Source: Chionis minor
Lineage: Eukaryota > Chordata > Aves > Charadriiformes > Chionididae
Direction: 5' to 3'
Assembly: GCA_013398295.1 (NCBI GenBank)
Contig: VZSF01001374.1
Span: 202,054-266,053, forward strand
DNA: 64,000 nt
The translations under genes were made by a program, and so were the position numbers. Below, in pieces: positions 23,906 to 34,456 of the stretch. The notes under the pieces were generated by a model. That model had not been told where the DNA came from, made no database searches, and worked only from the letters and a program-made list of their open reading frames with translations. Numbering within the stretch: the stretch's first letter is position 1; each line of letters opens with the position of its first letter.

Positions 23906-24198
23906 CACACAGGAGCTGGGCTGGCACTCAGCTTCTCCCCCTCCACTGAAAATAGAGCTCGGCAGAAAGCAATTCGGATGGTTTCATGCCGGGGAGGAGC
24001 CTACGGGTGGGAAAAGAGCCAGGTCAACTACCAGGGCCCTGGGATGACTGATGCACCCACCGTGGCCACCCTGCTCCGGGATGCTCCCATTGTCTGCACT
24101 GCGACCGCAGCTGCCTTTCATGATTAAGATGAGGGAAAGGGAAGCTCCACCTTAGAAGGATCACAAATCCAGGTTTAATTACTCCTAACAAGGTAATT

Positions 24199-24215
24199 AT
24201 CCCGCATGGCGGGAT
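24199..24215. other. 7-bp hairpin
   Basis: ATCCCGC (24199-24205) and GCGGGAT (24209-24215) pair perfectly around the loop ATG. It lies between AT-rich flanks (GGTAATT before, GACACAAAC after). No terminator or RNA role is implied in a vertebrate genome. Confidence 0.6.
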
Positions 24216-24689
24216 GACACAAACACTTCCCTGGCCCCAGCACCTTGGGAGATGTGTTTTAAAAGCACACCTGCCTCCACAACCTGCTCCCTGCCGCCTT
24301 CCCCCCGGCACATGTAGTGTGCAGGCAGCTACTGTGCTGCTGCCGGCAGGCATGGGCACCCAGGAGCATCCTTCTCTGCTGCGTGCGTGGGTATCGTTAG
24401 TGCTATGGAAAAGCCATCATTATTCTTGGGATGGGACATGTGCTTGGGATTTCAGGCAGAAGGACATGCTTGGCTTCGTATAAGAAGGTACTTTCTGCCA
24501 TTATATTTTTTTCTTTGCTTTTGAAGAGGACCTGCTGGCTTCCCGCCTCCCATCTCACCTGCCGTAAACAGGGTGCCAAGAGGTGGAACAGTCGGAGCAA
24601 CCGAGAGGGAGAGGAGGCTGGAGGGGGAGGGGGAGCAGAGATGACTGGAGGGAGGTCGAGAGAGGAACGAAGAAAGAGGAAAGAAAAGA

Positions 24690-24965
24690 AAAACCCAGCA
24701 GTGCACCATGTTGCATTGTTCACGCTCAGACCTTCAATTTGCTCTCTGCATTCTCCTGCAGCGGGGAGAATGTTACGCTGGCTTAAGAGACAAATCGGAC
24801 ACAAAATAAAGACCAAGCACTCAGCAGTAAAGCAATTATCGCAACATTTTATGCCGGGCCTGTTCCTTTTGAAGGCAGCCTGGTGCTGCCCGCATGTACC
24901 TTAACCCGTTCCTAATAACCATAAAGTCACCATTATTTACGGTACAAGACATTAAATAAATAATG
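24690..24965. promoter_or_regulatory. Strong candidate conserved non-coding / enhancer block
   Basis: Repeat-free AT-rich sequence holding AAGCAATTATCGCAACATTTTATG, CCATAAA (24919-24925) with CACCATTATTTACGG just after it, and ACATTAAATAAATAATG at the right edge. It lies between GC-rich flanks and ends sharply at about 24965, as compact enhancers often do. Function is inferred. Confidence 0.4.
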
Positions 24966-25267
24966 AAAAAGCTGCCGGCGACGGAGCGAGGCAAGTGGGG
25001 GTTGCAGGGAATCTCCCGAGACCAGAGCTGGCACTGGCTTAACCTGCGCTGCAGGAGGCAGAGGAAAACAACTTCAGCGGACCTGGGGAAGGGAGGATGC
25101 ATTTTTATTTTAGGGTGGTGGCACTTCAGGCTCTGGGATCAATCAGAGAGTAAAAATTAGATTGTGGGGTTTTTTTCAAGGAAGAGAAAAGCAAAACGGA
25201 GTTGTATGGGACCCACGGGCAAGCCACAAACCAAAAAGGTTCCTACAAGAAGAAGGAGGGGTGGTGG

Positions 25268-25322
25268 GGCCAGATTCTGACCTCTGCTGTGCCAGTGTAA
25301 ATCCCAGTGTAACTCTCCTGGA
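25268..25322. repeat. Ancient amniote palindromic repeat relic
   Basis: GGCCAGATTCTGACC is followed by GCCAGTGTAAATCCCAGTGT and AACTC. This is one arm of an old palindromic repeat I know from turtle, crocodile and bird DNA ('ccagattctgacctcagttacaccagtgtaaatc...'). The family name cannot be fixed from memory. Only one arm is evident. Confidence 0.5.
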
Positions 25323-25602
25323 GCCAGGAGCTCCTGCAGGCTTCCAGGACATAACTGAGGCCAAGAAGTGAGTCCCCTACAATGAGACATCCATTCCCAT
25401 CTTTCTTAAATTGAGAGGTAAATAGATAAAAATCAAATAGGGACGTAAATATGGGTCATGGCAGGAGTTCCCACGGCCGTGGTTCAGGTTAACGTACAAA
25501 CAAAGGGAATATATCCTCCTTGACCTCTACCTCTTGCCACCGCTTCCACGCAGCTCCACCAGGAGACATCTGCCCTCAAAGGTCTGCTGACTAGTTCCAT
25601 AG
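25323..25602. other. Unique non-coding DNA
   Basis: Nothing recognisable is seen in these 280 bases. Confidence 0.5.
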
Positions 25603-25650
25603 GTCTCTGTTTTCAAGGTCTCTGTCTCAGCGTCTCTGTTTTCAAGGTCT
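25603..25650. repeat. Two-copy direct repeat, 29-bp period
   Basis: The 19-mer GTCTCTGTTTTCAAGGTCT occurs exactly at 25603-25621 and 25632-25650. Perfect identity suggests a recent small tandem duplication. Confidence 0.85.
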
Positions 25651-27559
25651 AGCTGCTTTCTGCCAAACCTGTTGCCCTTTTGAACCCCTCCCTCTCTTGA
25701 CAATCTCCCTTTTCTAAGCAACACTCATCATGCTCTGGGTGCGAGTGGGTTTGGCTGTGCCATCCTGACCACCTGCAGCAGCCTTGGCTGGTGTAGGCAT
25801 CTCCTTTGCCCCCCAGAGCCACACTAGCCTTGTATCAACACCCCAGAGGACTTGCTACGCAGTGGTACAGCAGCTCCTAACCTCCACCTTATGGTTCTAC
25901 AGGTGGTGACAGACACACAGATGGAAAGCAGGACACTGTGCACTATTTTGCTCAGAACCTTGCGTCATTTCCAACAGCTGCCAGCAATGCCCGCCCAACG
26001 TAGGAGTAAACTGCTTTCTTTGCAGGCATGCCCTTGAGTTACGGTGAAGTTCCTGAAAGGGATGGTGAGCCTTCCTTACCCATGAACGCTTTCTTCTGAC
26101 TGATTTCTAAAACAGACCCCTACAGCTCAGTACAGACATGTTGAACATAGATGCCTCCATACCAGACACCAGCTGAAGGTGCTGGGCTTGTATCAGAGAC
26201 TGAAAGTAGGAAAAATTTGATCATGTCTTTCTGCACCAAGCATCACAGTGACTTTGAGAAGCCTCTTTATAGCTCTCAAGGCAATCAATAGGAATTTTGA
26301 TGCTGTTTTAAAGAAAACTCCACAGAAGGTAGAAAGAGCATATGACAAGACTACTCTAAGAAATATGATTTATATTGCGTATTTTTACCTATTAAGTACT
26401 GCTCAGAGGCAAAACTAAAGTATTCTTAGAAATGTACAAACAGAATACGGAAAGATGGAAGCACACCTTGCCCTCCGCAGACTGTACCATCGTACAGTTG
26501 CTGGCAGGCGGCTGGTGAGCTCTCCTGGGCTCTTCTCTGCTGGGGTTTCATTTGGCTGCCCGTATTTGTTAACAGACTCAACTTTAGAAGAAAAACTCAG
26601 GATGAAATGAGGCTCATTTCAAACCATTCTTTGTGTTGTGGAAATTCCTCCCAAATTATATTGAAATCAGGCTTGGGAAAAGGTGTTGCCCCTGGGAAAG
26701 GACTGAAGCTCTGGATCTTCTGACTTCTGAGGAACAGAGATGGGGTTTTTGTATTTGTAGAATAGGAGACCCCTCCGCTTGTAAGACCCAAGAGACCTGC
26801 TCCTGTCACCGTCTTACCACCTTGCTCTGCTGCTTCCGAAGGATGTACAAGAGGAGGAACTTATTTCACTGTCAAGGGCATACTGGTCTGGCAGCACACA
26901 CACATCTGGGACATAAAATGTGTCTATTCAAAACCCAAAGATTGTTGGTTTTATTTTCTTTAAAGCAGGAATGTCCCACTCTTTCTATGACCTGAGAATT
27001 GATACATATGATCTAGAATTCAGGATTTCCCTCAAAAATGGAAAATAATCATGTGACAGCATATTCTTTCTCTTTCTACGAGCTCTTCCACATTTTTTAC
27101 TCTGTTTGTCCCACAAAGAACTGCAACAACCACGAGAAGAGGGCAGTGTTTGATTTTCAGTACTGGAGGTGTGCATCTGAACAGCCCGTGTTAAGAGAGC
27201 TGATACCTGCTTTTGGAAGTGTGGGTTTGTGTTTTTCTTAAGTCTACTCAAAACAAAAGAAAATAAGCTCTTCTGCAGCTGAATGGGAGAGTCAAACGCG
27301 GCCACACACAAAAGAGGAAGGGCCATCTGCACCATCTGATACAACCATGGAAGCTGGTACAGGTCCTCCCTACGCAGACGGGGACAAGAGCGACGCAGCA
27401 TCGCCATGTGTGAGAAAGACACGTTACTGGAGATGATGAGAAGCTGCAACGAGTGATGCTCCTCTCCCCTAGAGCTCTCCCTGACCAAGGCTGGCCATGC
27501 AGAGAGGGTAATCCCGTCGCCTGTGTGCTGGAAAGGGGACAAGCAGGGCACGGAGGGAG
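25651..27559. other. Unique non-coding DNA
   Basis: No gene, RNA or recognised mobile element. A 188-codon minus-strand frame (26985-27551) overlaps frames in other registers and has no domain. The sequence is AT-richer at 26.2-27.1 kb without a distinctive motif cluster. Confidence 0.5.
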
Positions 27560-28180
27560 ATGAACCAGCTCATGGAGGTCTCCGTGTGCTGCCCTTGCCC
27601 CGTTATGGTGCTGCAAGATTGGAAATTGCGTGGCATCCGATCGAGGGCTGCCTCAGCCTCTGGCCAAACAAGCCTTTCCAAAGCCGGCGTGGTGGCGGCA
27701 GCCGCGGCACTGCAAGGGAAGGGCAGACCCGCGTCTTTGCATCTTGGGGGGCATCAGGGCACCCCATGCCCCCCCTCCCACCCCGAGGTGATAAAGCGGA
27801 GCGCGGGGCGGGCAGGCACGGGGGCAGAGGCAGCTGCTCCCTGTAAGATCTGCTCCATTACACCTCTCAGAAAAGGGGAGAAGGGGTGGGAAGGGAGGGA
27901 GGAGGCGGATTTCTAGGCATGGGTGGGTCCATTCTTCCCCAGCTTACGCAAGTCAAAGCTGCCAGCGAGGTGGGGGGGACGGGGGGACACAAACTAGGCG
28001 GGGGGTGGCCGGTGCTTCCCGGGGACAAGCCATTCAGGCAGGCTTGCGTTTCACACCCGGCTCTTCAGATGGACATGCCCGGCTCGGAGCTACGGAGAAA
28101 GCCGGACTGTCCCATCATCCCCCCGCGACACCCTCTCCATGTGCCTGCCAAATAAGCAGGCTCTGGGATGACAATTTTTT

Positions 28181-28251
28181 NNNNNNNNNNNNNNNNNNNN
28201 NNNNNNNNNNNNNNNNNNNNNNNNNNNNNNNNNNNNNNNNNNNNNNNNNNN
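28181..28251. other. Assembly gap (71 N)
   Basis: A run of 71 undetermined bases, preceded by T6 and followed by GGGG and C17. The true length is unknown, because homopolymer and GC-rich sequence often breaks assemblies. Confidence 0.99.
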
Positions 28252-28255
28252 GGGG

Positions 28256-28272
28256 CCCCCCCCCCCCCCCCC
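28256..28272. repeat. Poly-C run (C17)
   Basis: Seventeen consecutive C next to the gap. It is a likely sequencing-difficult site and could form a G-quadruplex or i-motif on the paired strands. Confidence 0.9.
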
Positions 28273-28860
28273 TCCTCCGCGCCCCTCCTCGCCTCCCCAG
28301 CGCCCATCCACCAGGCTCAGCTGAAATGTAAACCTCCCCTCCTCTCCCCGCAACAAAAGCCGAAGGCTTTCAAAGCGAAACCTGATTGAAATTCAAAAAC
28401 TTTTTCAGCCCCTTTCCCTCCTCCCCACCTTGAAAAGAGAGTGTATAAAACAGGGAGACAAAAGCCTCCCCCAGCCCACCCTCCGCATTGTCTGGCCGGG
28501 GCGGGTTCGGGCCAGCGACAAGGGGCACCCAGCCCTGCGGGGGCCCTGCTCCCCGCTCCCGGCCGCTGCTCGCCCTCGCTCGGGATGGGGGGGGGGGGCC
28601 CTGGCTGCCGAAACACACCCGCACCCACCAAAAATAAAACACTCCCAGCCTTTGTGCGGGGCACAAAGAAGAGCCGGGCGGTGATGGAGCCGGGCGGCGT
28701 GATTTACTCACCTGCCTCTCCAGCCCCCCCGCGGATTTCTATGGGGCGAGGGGGAGGGGAGGGCTGGCCTTTGGTTTTAAACCCCACCACCACCGGCTTT
28801 TGTTGCTGTCCCCCCCTTCTCTTGAGGCGGCATCTTCTGGGTGATCCTTAACCTCGCAAC

Positions 28861-29747
28861 TAGCTGATGTCCCTCCCCTCCCTACCAGCGCTGGGTGTCC
28901 CGCTCAGGGCTGACGGTCCGACGCATTGGGTCCTGCAGTTCCCTTCCTTTTGAAGGAGACATGTCAGGGTCCTCTCCTTGAGGTGAGCTCCCCTCTATAC
29001 ATCTTCAGCTAAACAGTCGCTCTCTGTTTCCCTCCCTAGTTCTGTATTCCCCTCGCAGAGATGTCCTCTCTGTAAGGCCTGCTTATATTTGGTTGTGTAG
29101 GATGCCAACTCCACTAGCTCATCCATCCCTTGCAGCCAAAGCAGCGTCTTTCAAAGGCTTTAGAAAGGCAACAACGCTCCTACAGCCCTGTTGGCCTTCA
29201 AAGCCACCTGGGCACTCCCCATCAGGTGTCCCTGTGTAGCTAGTGGGACAACTGAGATAGGCTTCAATACCCAAACTGCTCCACAGGGCTGCTCAGGTGT
29301 GTCTGATACAGTCGGGTACCTGCACTGAGTAGAACAAAACTGCGCTGAGCCATGGTTTTCAGACGTTACCCACCAGCTTTTCTGGGATAGCCTCCCACAG
29401 CGGTACTTCTACCCATGCCATTTCGCAGGAGCAGAAAGAGGGCTTGGCATTTCTACCGCCCAGTCTCTCCAAAGCTTTCTCAGAGGCAGCAGAGGATCCA
29501 CTGATAAAACTTGTCCCCTCCCATTAAGGAATAAAGAAAAAAGACCAAGTAACTGTGGGCACAAAGGTGTCATCCCAGTCCAACAGCAGGCTCTCACAGG
29601 GCATGTCTTGGGAAGGGGAGATGGTACAGCCTAGCACACACTGACAGCAGCCCATCGATTCGGTCCCCGGCAACTTTGCTGCTGCTCCATTATGACACCT
29701 CAAGCCTTTCCATTTTCCCTTCAATACAGCTCCCGCTGCCTGTCTTC
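28861..29747. other. Unique non-coding DNA
   Basis: No gene, RNA or mobile element is recognised. Confidence 0.5.
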
Positions 29748-29825
29748 CCTCCCTAGACTGTAAGATCTTTGGAAGCAGCTCTCCTCCCTGCTCTCCTGCA
29801 AAGGAGCCCTAATCCATAGCAGCAA
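29748..29825 (+). mobile_element. Possible ancient retroposon 3'-end relic
   Basis: CTAGACTGTAAGATCTTTGG is followed some 45 bases later by GGAGCCCTAATCCATAGC. This matches the order of a widespread old amniote motif that I recall as 'gactgtaagctctttggggcaggga ... ggggccctgatccatgac'. I cannot name the family with certainty. Confidence 0.38.
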
Positions 29826-30107
29826 GTCATGAACCTGGCCACACACACTCCCAAGCTGTCACCCTAAGTGACACTAAGTAGTCCTGTGCTCAAAGGTGAC
29901 ATACTCCCCCAAGATGTGACCTTAAAATGCAAGTTGCATCCCTCAGCAGACACATGTCCTAGTTCAGATTCTGCTACTGTGTGATAATCCATTTTAAAGA
30001 ATCTTGGGAACGGCTGATGTGATGCATAAATAGGGATGAGGGAGTGCAGACATCAGGTTCTTCTCTACTACTACTCACAGCACCAGCCTGGACGGTTGAT
30101 GCTTATC
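29826..30107. other. Unique non-coding DNA
   Basis: Nothing recognisable is seen in this stretch of about 280 bases. Confidence 0.5.
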
Positions 30108-30218
30108 TTGGGACCTCACTTTCCCCATCAGTGAAAGGGAGGCAGTGATTCCAGCTCACTCCGTTAAGCGGCTCTGAGATCTTACAAACGAAGTAGGTGT
30201 ACAAAGTGCCAAGTAATA
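30108..30218 (+). mobile_element. Ancient CORE-SINE (MIR-like) relic, 3' half
   Basis: GGGACCTCACTTTCCCCATC corresponds to the 'gcctcagtttccccatctg' block. About 45 bases on, GCGGCTCTGAGATCTTACAA corresponds to the 'agcactttgagatcctac' tail, followed by GTACAAAGTGCCAAGTAATA, which resembles the 'gctatataagtgcaaagtatta' end. The arrangement is the same as at 20806-20945, so the two support each other. It lies about 100 bp from a candidate regulatory block. Confidence 0.55.
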
Positions 30219-30319
30219 GCCCCGACTCCAGAGCTGGATGACAGACTCGGCTCCTGACTCAGCTGCCTGCCTGTACAGCTCCTTGGCTATCCAAGACAGA
30301 CTGCTAAATTATGCAAAAC

Positions 30320-30480
30320 CTCTGAGTGAGCCTGGCTTAATTAAGTTTTAATTTTAGTAAATTACCAGTGTGGGAGTGGTTGAATCTGCGAACCATTACT
30401 CCTGCTTGTTTGAGATTTTATTTGGAAATAAGACACTTCATTACATCTCTGTAAACAAGATCTACTCAGAAAGGAGAACT
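30320..30480. promoter_or_regulatory. Candidate regulatory block
   Basis: AT-rich sequence with a perfect 10-bp palindrome CTTAATTAAG (30336-30345), then AATTTTAGTAAATTACC, CATTACTCC, and a forkhead core GTAAACA (30451-30457). Repeat-free. Function is inferred from motif content. Confidence 0.36.
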
Positions 30481-31809
30481 GGTGCAGAGGATCAATACAG
30501 AAGTGGGAAGAGGAGGTGAGGGGACAAGCAAGCCAGTCTGGGACAGTGTCATTAACCCAGGGATTCAGGAAAAACTGTCCAAGAACTGCCTATGCTGCAT
30601 TTGACTTTTCCCCAACCTTCCAGCATCTGCCTTCAAAATGTACTAGTCTTATCCTGAAACTTGCAGCACCATTGCCATCCACGGCAATGCTGTAGATTCG
30701 TGCATGAGGCCACATCTGCCCGGGACGTTTTGTCTTGAGAGGCTTTCTCCTCACCCTTACGCTCCACACAGGCCCTTTGCAAGGGCACAGCACTGATCTC
30801 CCCACAGCTAAAACAGGCTTGTAAAGCCCAGCAGGTCCACACCACCAGTACTGCCATTACTTCCATGTGCTGATACTGCCCCTAACCCAGACCTTACTTT
30901 CTCCACTAAAATACTACCACCAGACAGAGGCAAGACCTGGCAGTACTTGTGCCTCTTCTGGCTGGCACAGGAGAAGCCATGAGCAGTGACGGGATATCAA
31001 CACAGGTTACACCCTGGGAGATGATCTTCTTTGCTCAGGACACCGGCTCTATCGTCATAAATCCCTAACGGGTTTAATGACATGGTGATAGCCCATGGTA
31101 CTGCAATGCCTTCTGCTGTCAGCGTCACTCCTGAGCCCACTGCTAACACCCACCACCAGCCGGGACCTGGGTACAGCGCAGAGGCCAAGAACCCCAGCCA
31201 GCAACGACCTACTCTTCTGAAAATCTGTTGTTTTGGATGCAAACCAGATATGCATTTTTACAAACAGGACCCATTCCCAAGGGAACAAACCTAAAAAGTG
31301 ACTAATTTGCTGTGTCTGGTCCTTCAAAAAGTTATTTCTAGGATACTGAATCTTATTTTTAAATCGAACACAGTTCAATATCTCGTTAGTCAAATGTTAC
31401 AGTGTTTATAACTTAAATATCCATCCAAAGAGAAATTATGATGCTTTTATAAATCTCCCTCAATAGCTTAAGTTAAAAATAAACCAGCCAATCTATCAAT
31501 CAGTCTTATTCATTCATCTCAGCTATTGTGGGAAGAAAAGAGCAACATACGCAAGAGAGAAGCAAATGGTCTGAGAAGAGGCAGCTGAACGTATTGATCT
31601 GAGTTAAAAAAAAAAAAATTGTTAGAAAAACCAAGACACACGTCATTTGGTTTAATGCAGCCCATACAAACAGCTCCAAAAGGCCACAGCTGCCCGCCTC
31701 GAGCTTTGCGCAAGTTGGTTGGTGCCTCTCACCCAAATGACAGCTCTCCAGAGCAGGCAAGACCTCATACCGCTCCTGCAACTTTGAAACTACTCTATCT
31801 TCCCTGGAA

Positions 31810-31833
31810 TGGAATAATAATAATAAAAAAAAT
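31810..31833. repeat. (AAT)n short run
   Basis: Four or five AAT units pass into A8. Confidence 0.8.
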
Positions 31834-32254
31834 TAAAGTGAAAAGTCAGCATTGTATCCTTAGGGCACCAAAATAATAAATAAATAAGCAGGAATGCCTG
31901 CAACGCACAAAGTCTGACAGCTTAAAGTGCGCGCAAAGAAAAAAACTGCTGGTGAAAGAGTGAAAGCCATCCTTTGAACTCCCGCGCCCCAGCACTCTCA
32001 GAGGAGACGGATTTATGCATCTGCTCCAGCACGCCAGTTCTGAGAGACCCTTTCTATACATCTCACCCTGATGGGGCTCTCAGAAGTCATTTGCGGCCTT
32101 CTCCCCCACTTTTGGCTTTTGTTGTTTAAACTTTGGCTGTTTTCCTGCAGATGAAAAAGGGGAGAGAATCACCTTACACTTCTGGGGTTGTTTAAAAAGA
32201 AAGGGAAAGAAAAAGAAAAATATTTTTTTCTCTCCTGAAAGTATCGCTTTTGTT

Positions 32255-32293
32255 TTATTTTTAATTTTTTTAATTTTTTTTTTTTTTTTTTTA
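32255..32293. repeat. T-rich run
   Basis: Several T tracts separated by AA, ending in about 19 consecutive T before AATAACCTG. This is low complexity. Confidence 0.85.
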
Positions 32294-32513
32294 ATAACCT
32301 GTCTGGGAAGGCCCCGGCCCTCTGGGCTGGCGAGGGAGCTTCCCATCTCTCCCAGCCTGTTGCATGGAGGCAAGGTGAAGAGGCACAACTCGTGTTAGGC
32401 CGATGGGAACAAATCTCCTCTTTTGTTCCTTGCCAAAGGCTTTGCTAATTGCCGTTGGCCCGACTCTGCCTTATCTGCGATTGCTCCCAGAAGGGGAGGG
32501 CACAGGCAGGTTC

Positions 32514-32560
32514 AAAGAAAGGAAGAAAGAAGAAAAGAAAGAAAAGAAAGCAAGAGAAAA
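32514..32560. repeat. (GAAA)n / purine run
   Basis: An imperfect GAAA/GGAA tandem array on the plus strand. Confidence 0.85.
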
Positions 32561-32655
32561 CATTCCTTTTCTTTTCTCCGGCAGCCAGTGCAAGGCAGAA
32601 AAAGCGGAGCAAAAGAAAGAAGAGGGAGTGTGAAAGAGAACAAAAAATAAATAAA

Positions 32656-33115
32656 TGACCTGAGGCTGCTTGGAAGACCCTCTTTCTCTCCTATCAGCTT
32701 TTACAGGGGGCAATACATTTTATTCATTGCCAGGTCTGACTTATCGCAGCCTTGTTTTTAATGAGGTATAATAAGGGGAACATTTTGTAACAACACGGTT
32801 CCTCTATTTTATCCGACAAACAGCTGTGTCATGGCCGTCGCTGGGAGAATGAATCATATCTCCCTGCCTGCATATGCTAACTCCCATGTAATTACCCTCG
32901 CATCTTAAATAAAGCAGGCCCTAAACCTGTCGCTCAGATTACAAGCAAACGGTGCAGACCTCGTAACTGGGGCCTCTATCATTACAATTAATTTATCACA
33001 GGAGCGGCTGAGATTAGGGACTAGAATTAAAACGCAGAGCAGGGAGGGTGCCACAGGACTGACAGGGAGAGAGGCAGAGAAGCTTTATTGCAGAGGCTAG
33101 GCAGGCTAATTCCTT
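32656..33115. promoter_or_regulatory. Strong candidate conserved non-coding / enhancer block
   Basis: About 460 bp of repeat-free sequence. It has an E-box CAGCTG (32823-32828), TAATTA (32891-32896) within CATGTAATTACCC, AATTAATT (32988-32995), TTATCG and GATTAGG strings, and a TTGTTTTTAATGAGG run. CpG and AT-rich motifs are interleaved, and the block is flanked by low-complexity runs on both sides. Of all blocks this looks most like a deeply conserved developmental enhancer, but conservation is not observable here. Confidence 0.43.
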
Positions 33116-33133
33116 AACTGGAGCAATCCTGGA

Positions 33134-33152
33134 TTTTTTTTTTTTTTTTTTT
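33134..33152. repeat. Poly-T run
   Basis: Nineteen consecutive T directly after the candidate block. Confidence 0.9.
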
Positions 33153-34363
33153 CCTTTAAGTTTTTCGCTCGGTTTTTTTCCTGAGGCTGCCGCAGGACAT
33201 TTTTCTCCCCTGCAATGTCAGGAAGTAGAAAGCAAAGGGAACTTTGCCCTGTATTAAGCCCATTCAATAAACACAAATGTGCAAAGGCTCCAGGCTGGGT
33301 GCGTGCACGCGTGTCCAGCTATGTGCGTGCCTGCAATTTTACAGAGGACACACATGCTGTGTTTGGATACGGATATGCCAAGGGATATGTACATCACACG
33401 CATAGAGAACAGGTAGATGTGTGTGAGTGTCTCTTCTTCACTCCTACACGGAACGGTCTGAAATACAGTTTGGCCTTTACCAGAACTTCTCTGCTGTAAA
33501 TGCAACAGCTTGTTGTCCCGAAGAACACCCCATTCCTCCTTCCAGCTGAGCCAGGGTCACAACAATCCCTGCGGCACTGTGCTCTGCTGCCTTACGGGAG
33601 TCAAAAAGCACCTCTTCTCCGTACTCGTGTTCCCACAAACTTTCTTCTGGGCTCCTTCCGCTGGACCTCACTATTCCACACCTGCCTGACGGGGACGTTG
33701 CTTTTTAAGATGACAATTTGCGTCCATTGCATCTTCCTGCATGCAGGAAAACAGCCTTCCCACTGGATTCTTAGAGGAGCGCTGCCCCCAGCCCCAACGC
33801 AACATGGGTTTGCTGTGGCACGAGCACACCCGCTGCTGCAGGGCTCCCTGTGCTCCCCACACCCACGCTCACTGGCATGGGCTTACGCATCCGTGCTGGG
33901 CTCCCAGCACTGCTCCTGCTTATTCCTTGGAGGACAGGAGAGGCAACCAAAGGCGCTGAAGAGAATTCACATGTAGACCTTGCCGACAGAGAGCTTCAAT
34001 AGCAACTCAACTGCTCTGTTTGGAGGGCACATGTTTTACCAAGGCCATGACACGAGTACCCCTAGGTACCACTGCTCTCCTGTGAACTCCCGTACACTTG
34101 CACAGCTCGTTTTCCCCCTCCAGGATGCTCCTTTCAATCACTGACTGCGGCCTCGCTGGGGATGCTGTGGCGCCCAGCACCACTACCCAAAGAGATGATT
34201 GACAGAGCTGCAGGGCTCCCCAAGCCAGGAGCTTCCCATCCTTGCAGCCTGCCAGCACAGGCACAGCACCATCCCGACTCCGGTGAGTCCCTTCCTGGGA
34301 GGACAGCTGCCCTAGGGCCAAACCCGGAGCCACTTCCTCATATTTATTAATATGTAGTGGGGT
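33153..34363. other. Unique non-coding DNA
   Basis: No gene or mobile element. Short GTGCGTGCACGCGTGT alternating purine-pyrimidine text lies at about 33.30 kb. A 158-codon frame at 33500-33976 has no domain. Confidence 0.5.
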
Positions 34364-34456
34364 GAGGAAGGAAGGGAGGAAGGGAGGAAGGGAGGAAGGG
34401 AGGAAGGAAGGAAGGAAGGAAGGAAGGAAGGAAGGAAGGAAGGAAGGAAGGAAGGG
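34364..34456. repeat. (GGAA)n microsatellite
   Basis: More than twenty GGAA units on the plus strand. The first part alternates with GGGA, and the rest is perfect. GGAA is also the core bound by ETS-family factors. Confidence 0.95.

Larger units (their letters stand above)
23101..24689. other. Unique non-coding DNA
   Basis: No gene is supported. Holds an old SINE relic at 23818-23905 and a small hairpin at 24199-24215 (both listed), and a GGA-rich run at about 24600-24680. Confidence 0.5.
27560..28860. promoter_or_regulatory. Candidate CpG island with assembly gap
   Basis: GC-rich sequence with frequent CpG. In 28481-28590 I count about twelve CpG, near the number expected without depletion. 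A TATA-like TATAAAA (28444-28450) lies about 30 bases before this dense part on the plus strand. On the minus strand a strong splice-donor string CAG|GTGAGT ends a possible untranslated exon at 28712. The 71-base gap and a C17 run lie inside. Either strand could be transcribed. No coding exon is recognised, and a CpG island without a promoter is also possible. Confidence 0.4.
30481..32655. other. Unique non-coding DNA with low-complexity runs
   Basis: No gene is supported. A/T-rich low-complexity runs occur near 31.6 kb (A12), 31.81 kb (AAT repeats) and 32.2-32.3 kb (poly-T), and a purine run at 32.51-32.56 kb. Confidence 0.5.

Noticed and set aside
4948..24925. Recurrent CCATAAA motifs (4948, 6896, 6975, 9086, 12516, 24919)
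   Set aside because: About four per strand are expected by chance in 64 kb, so six is not an excess.
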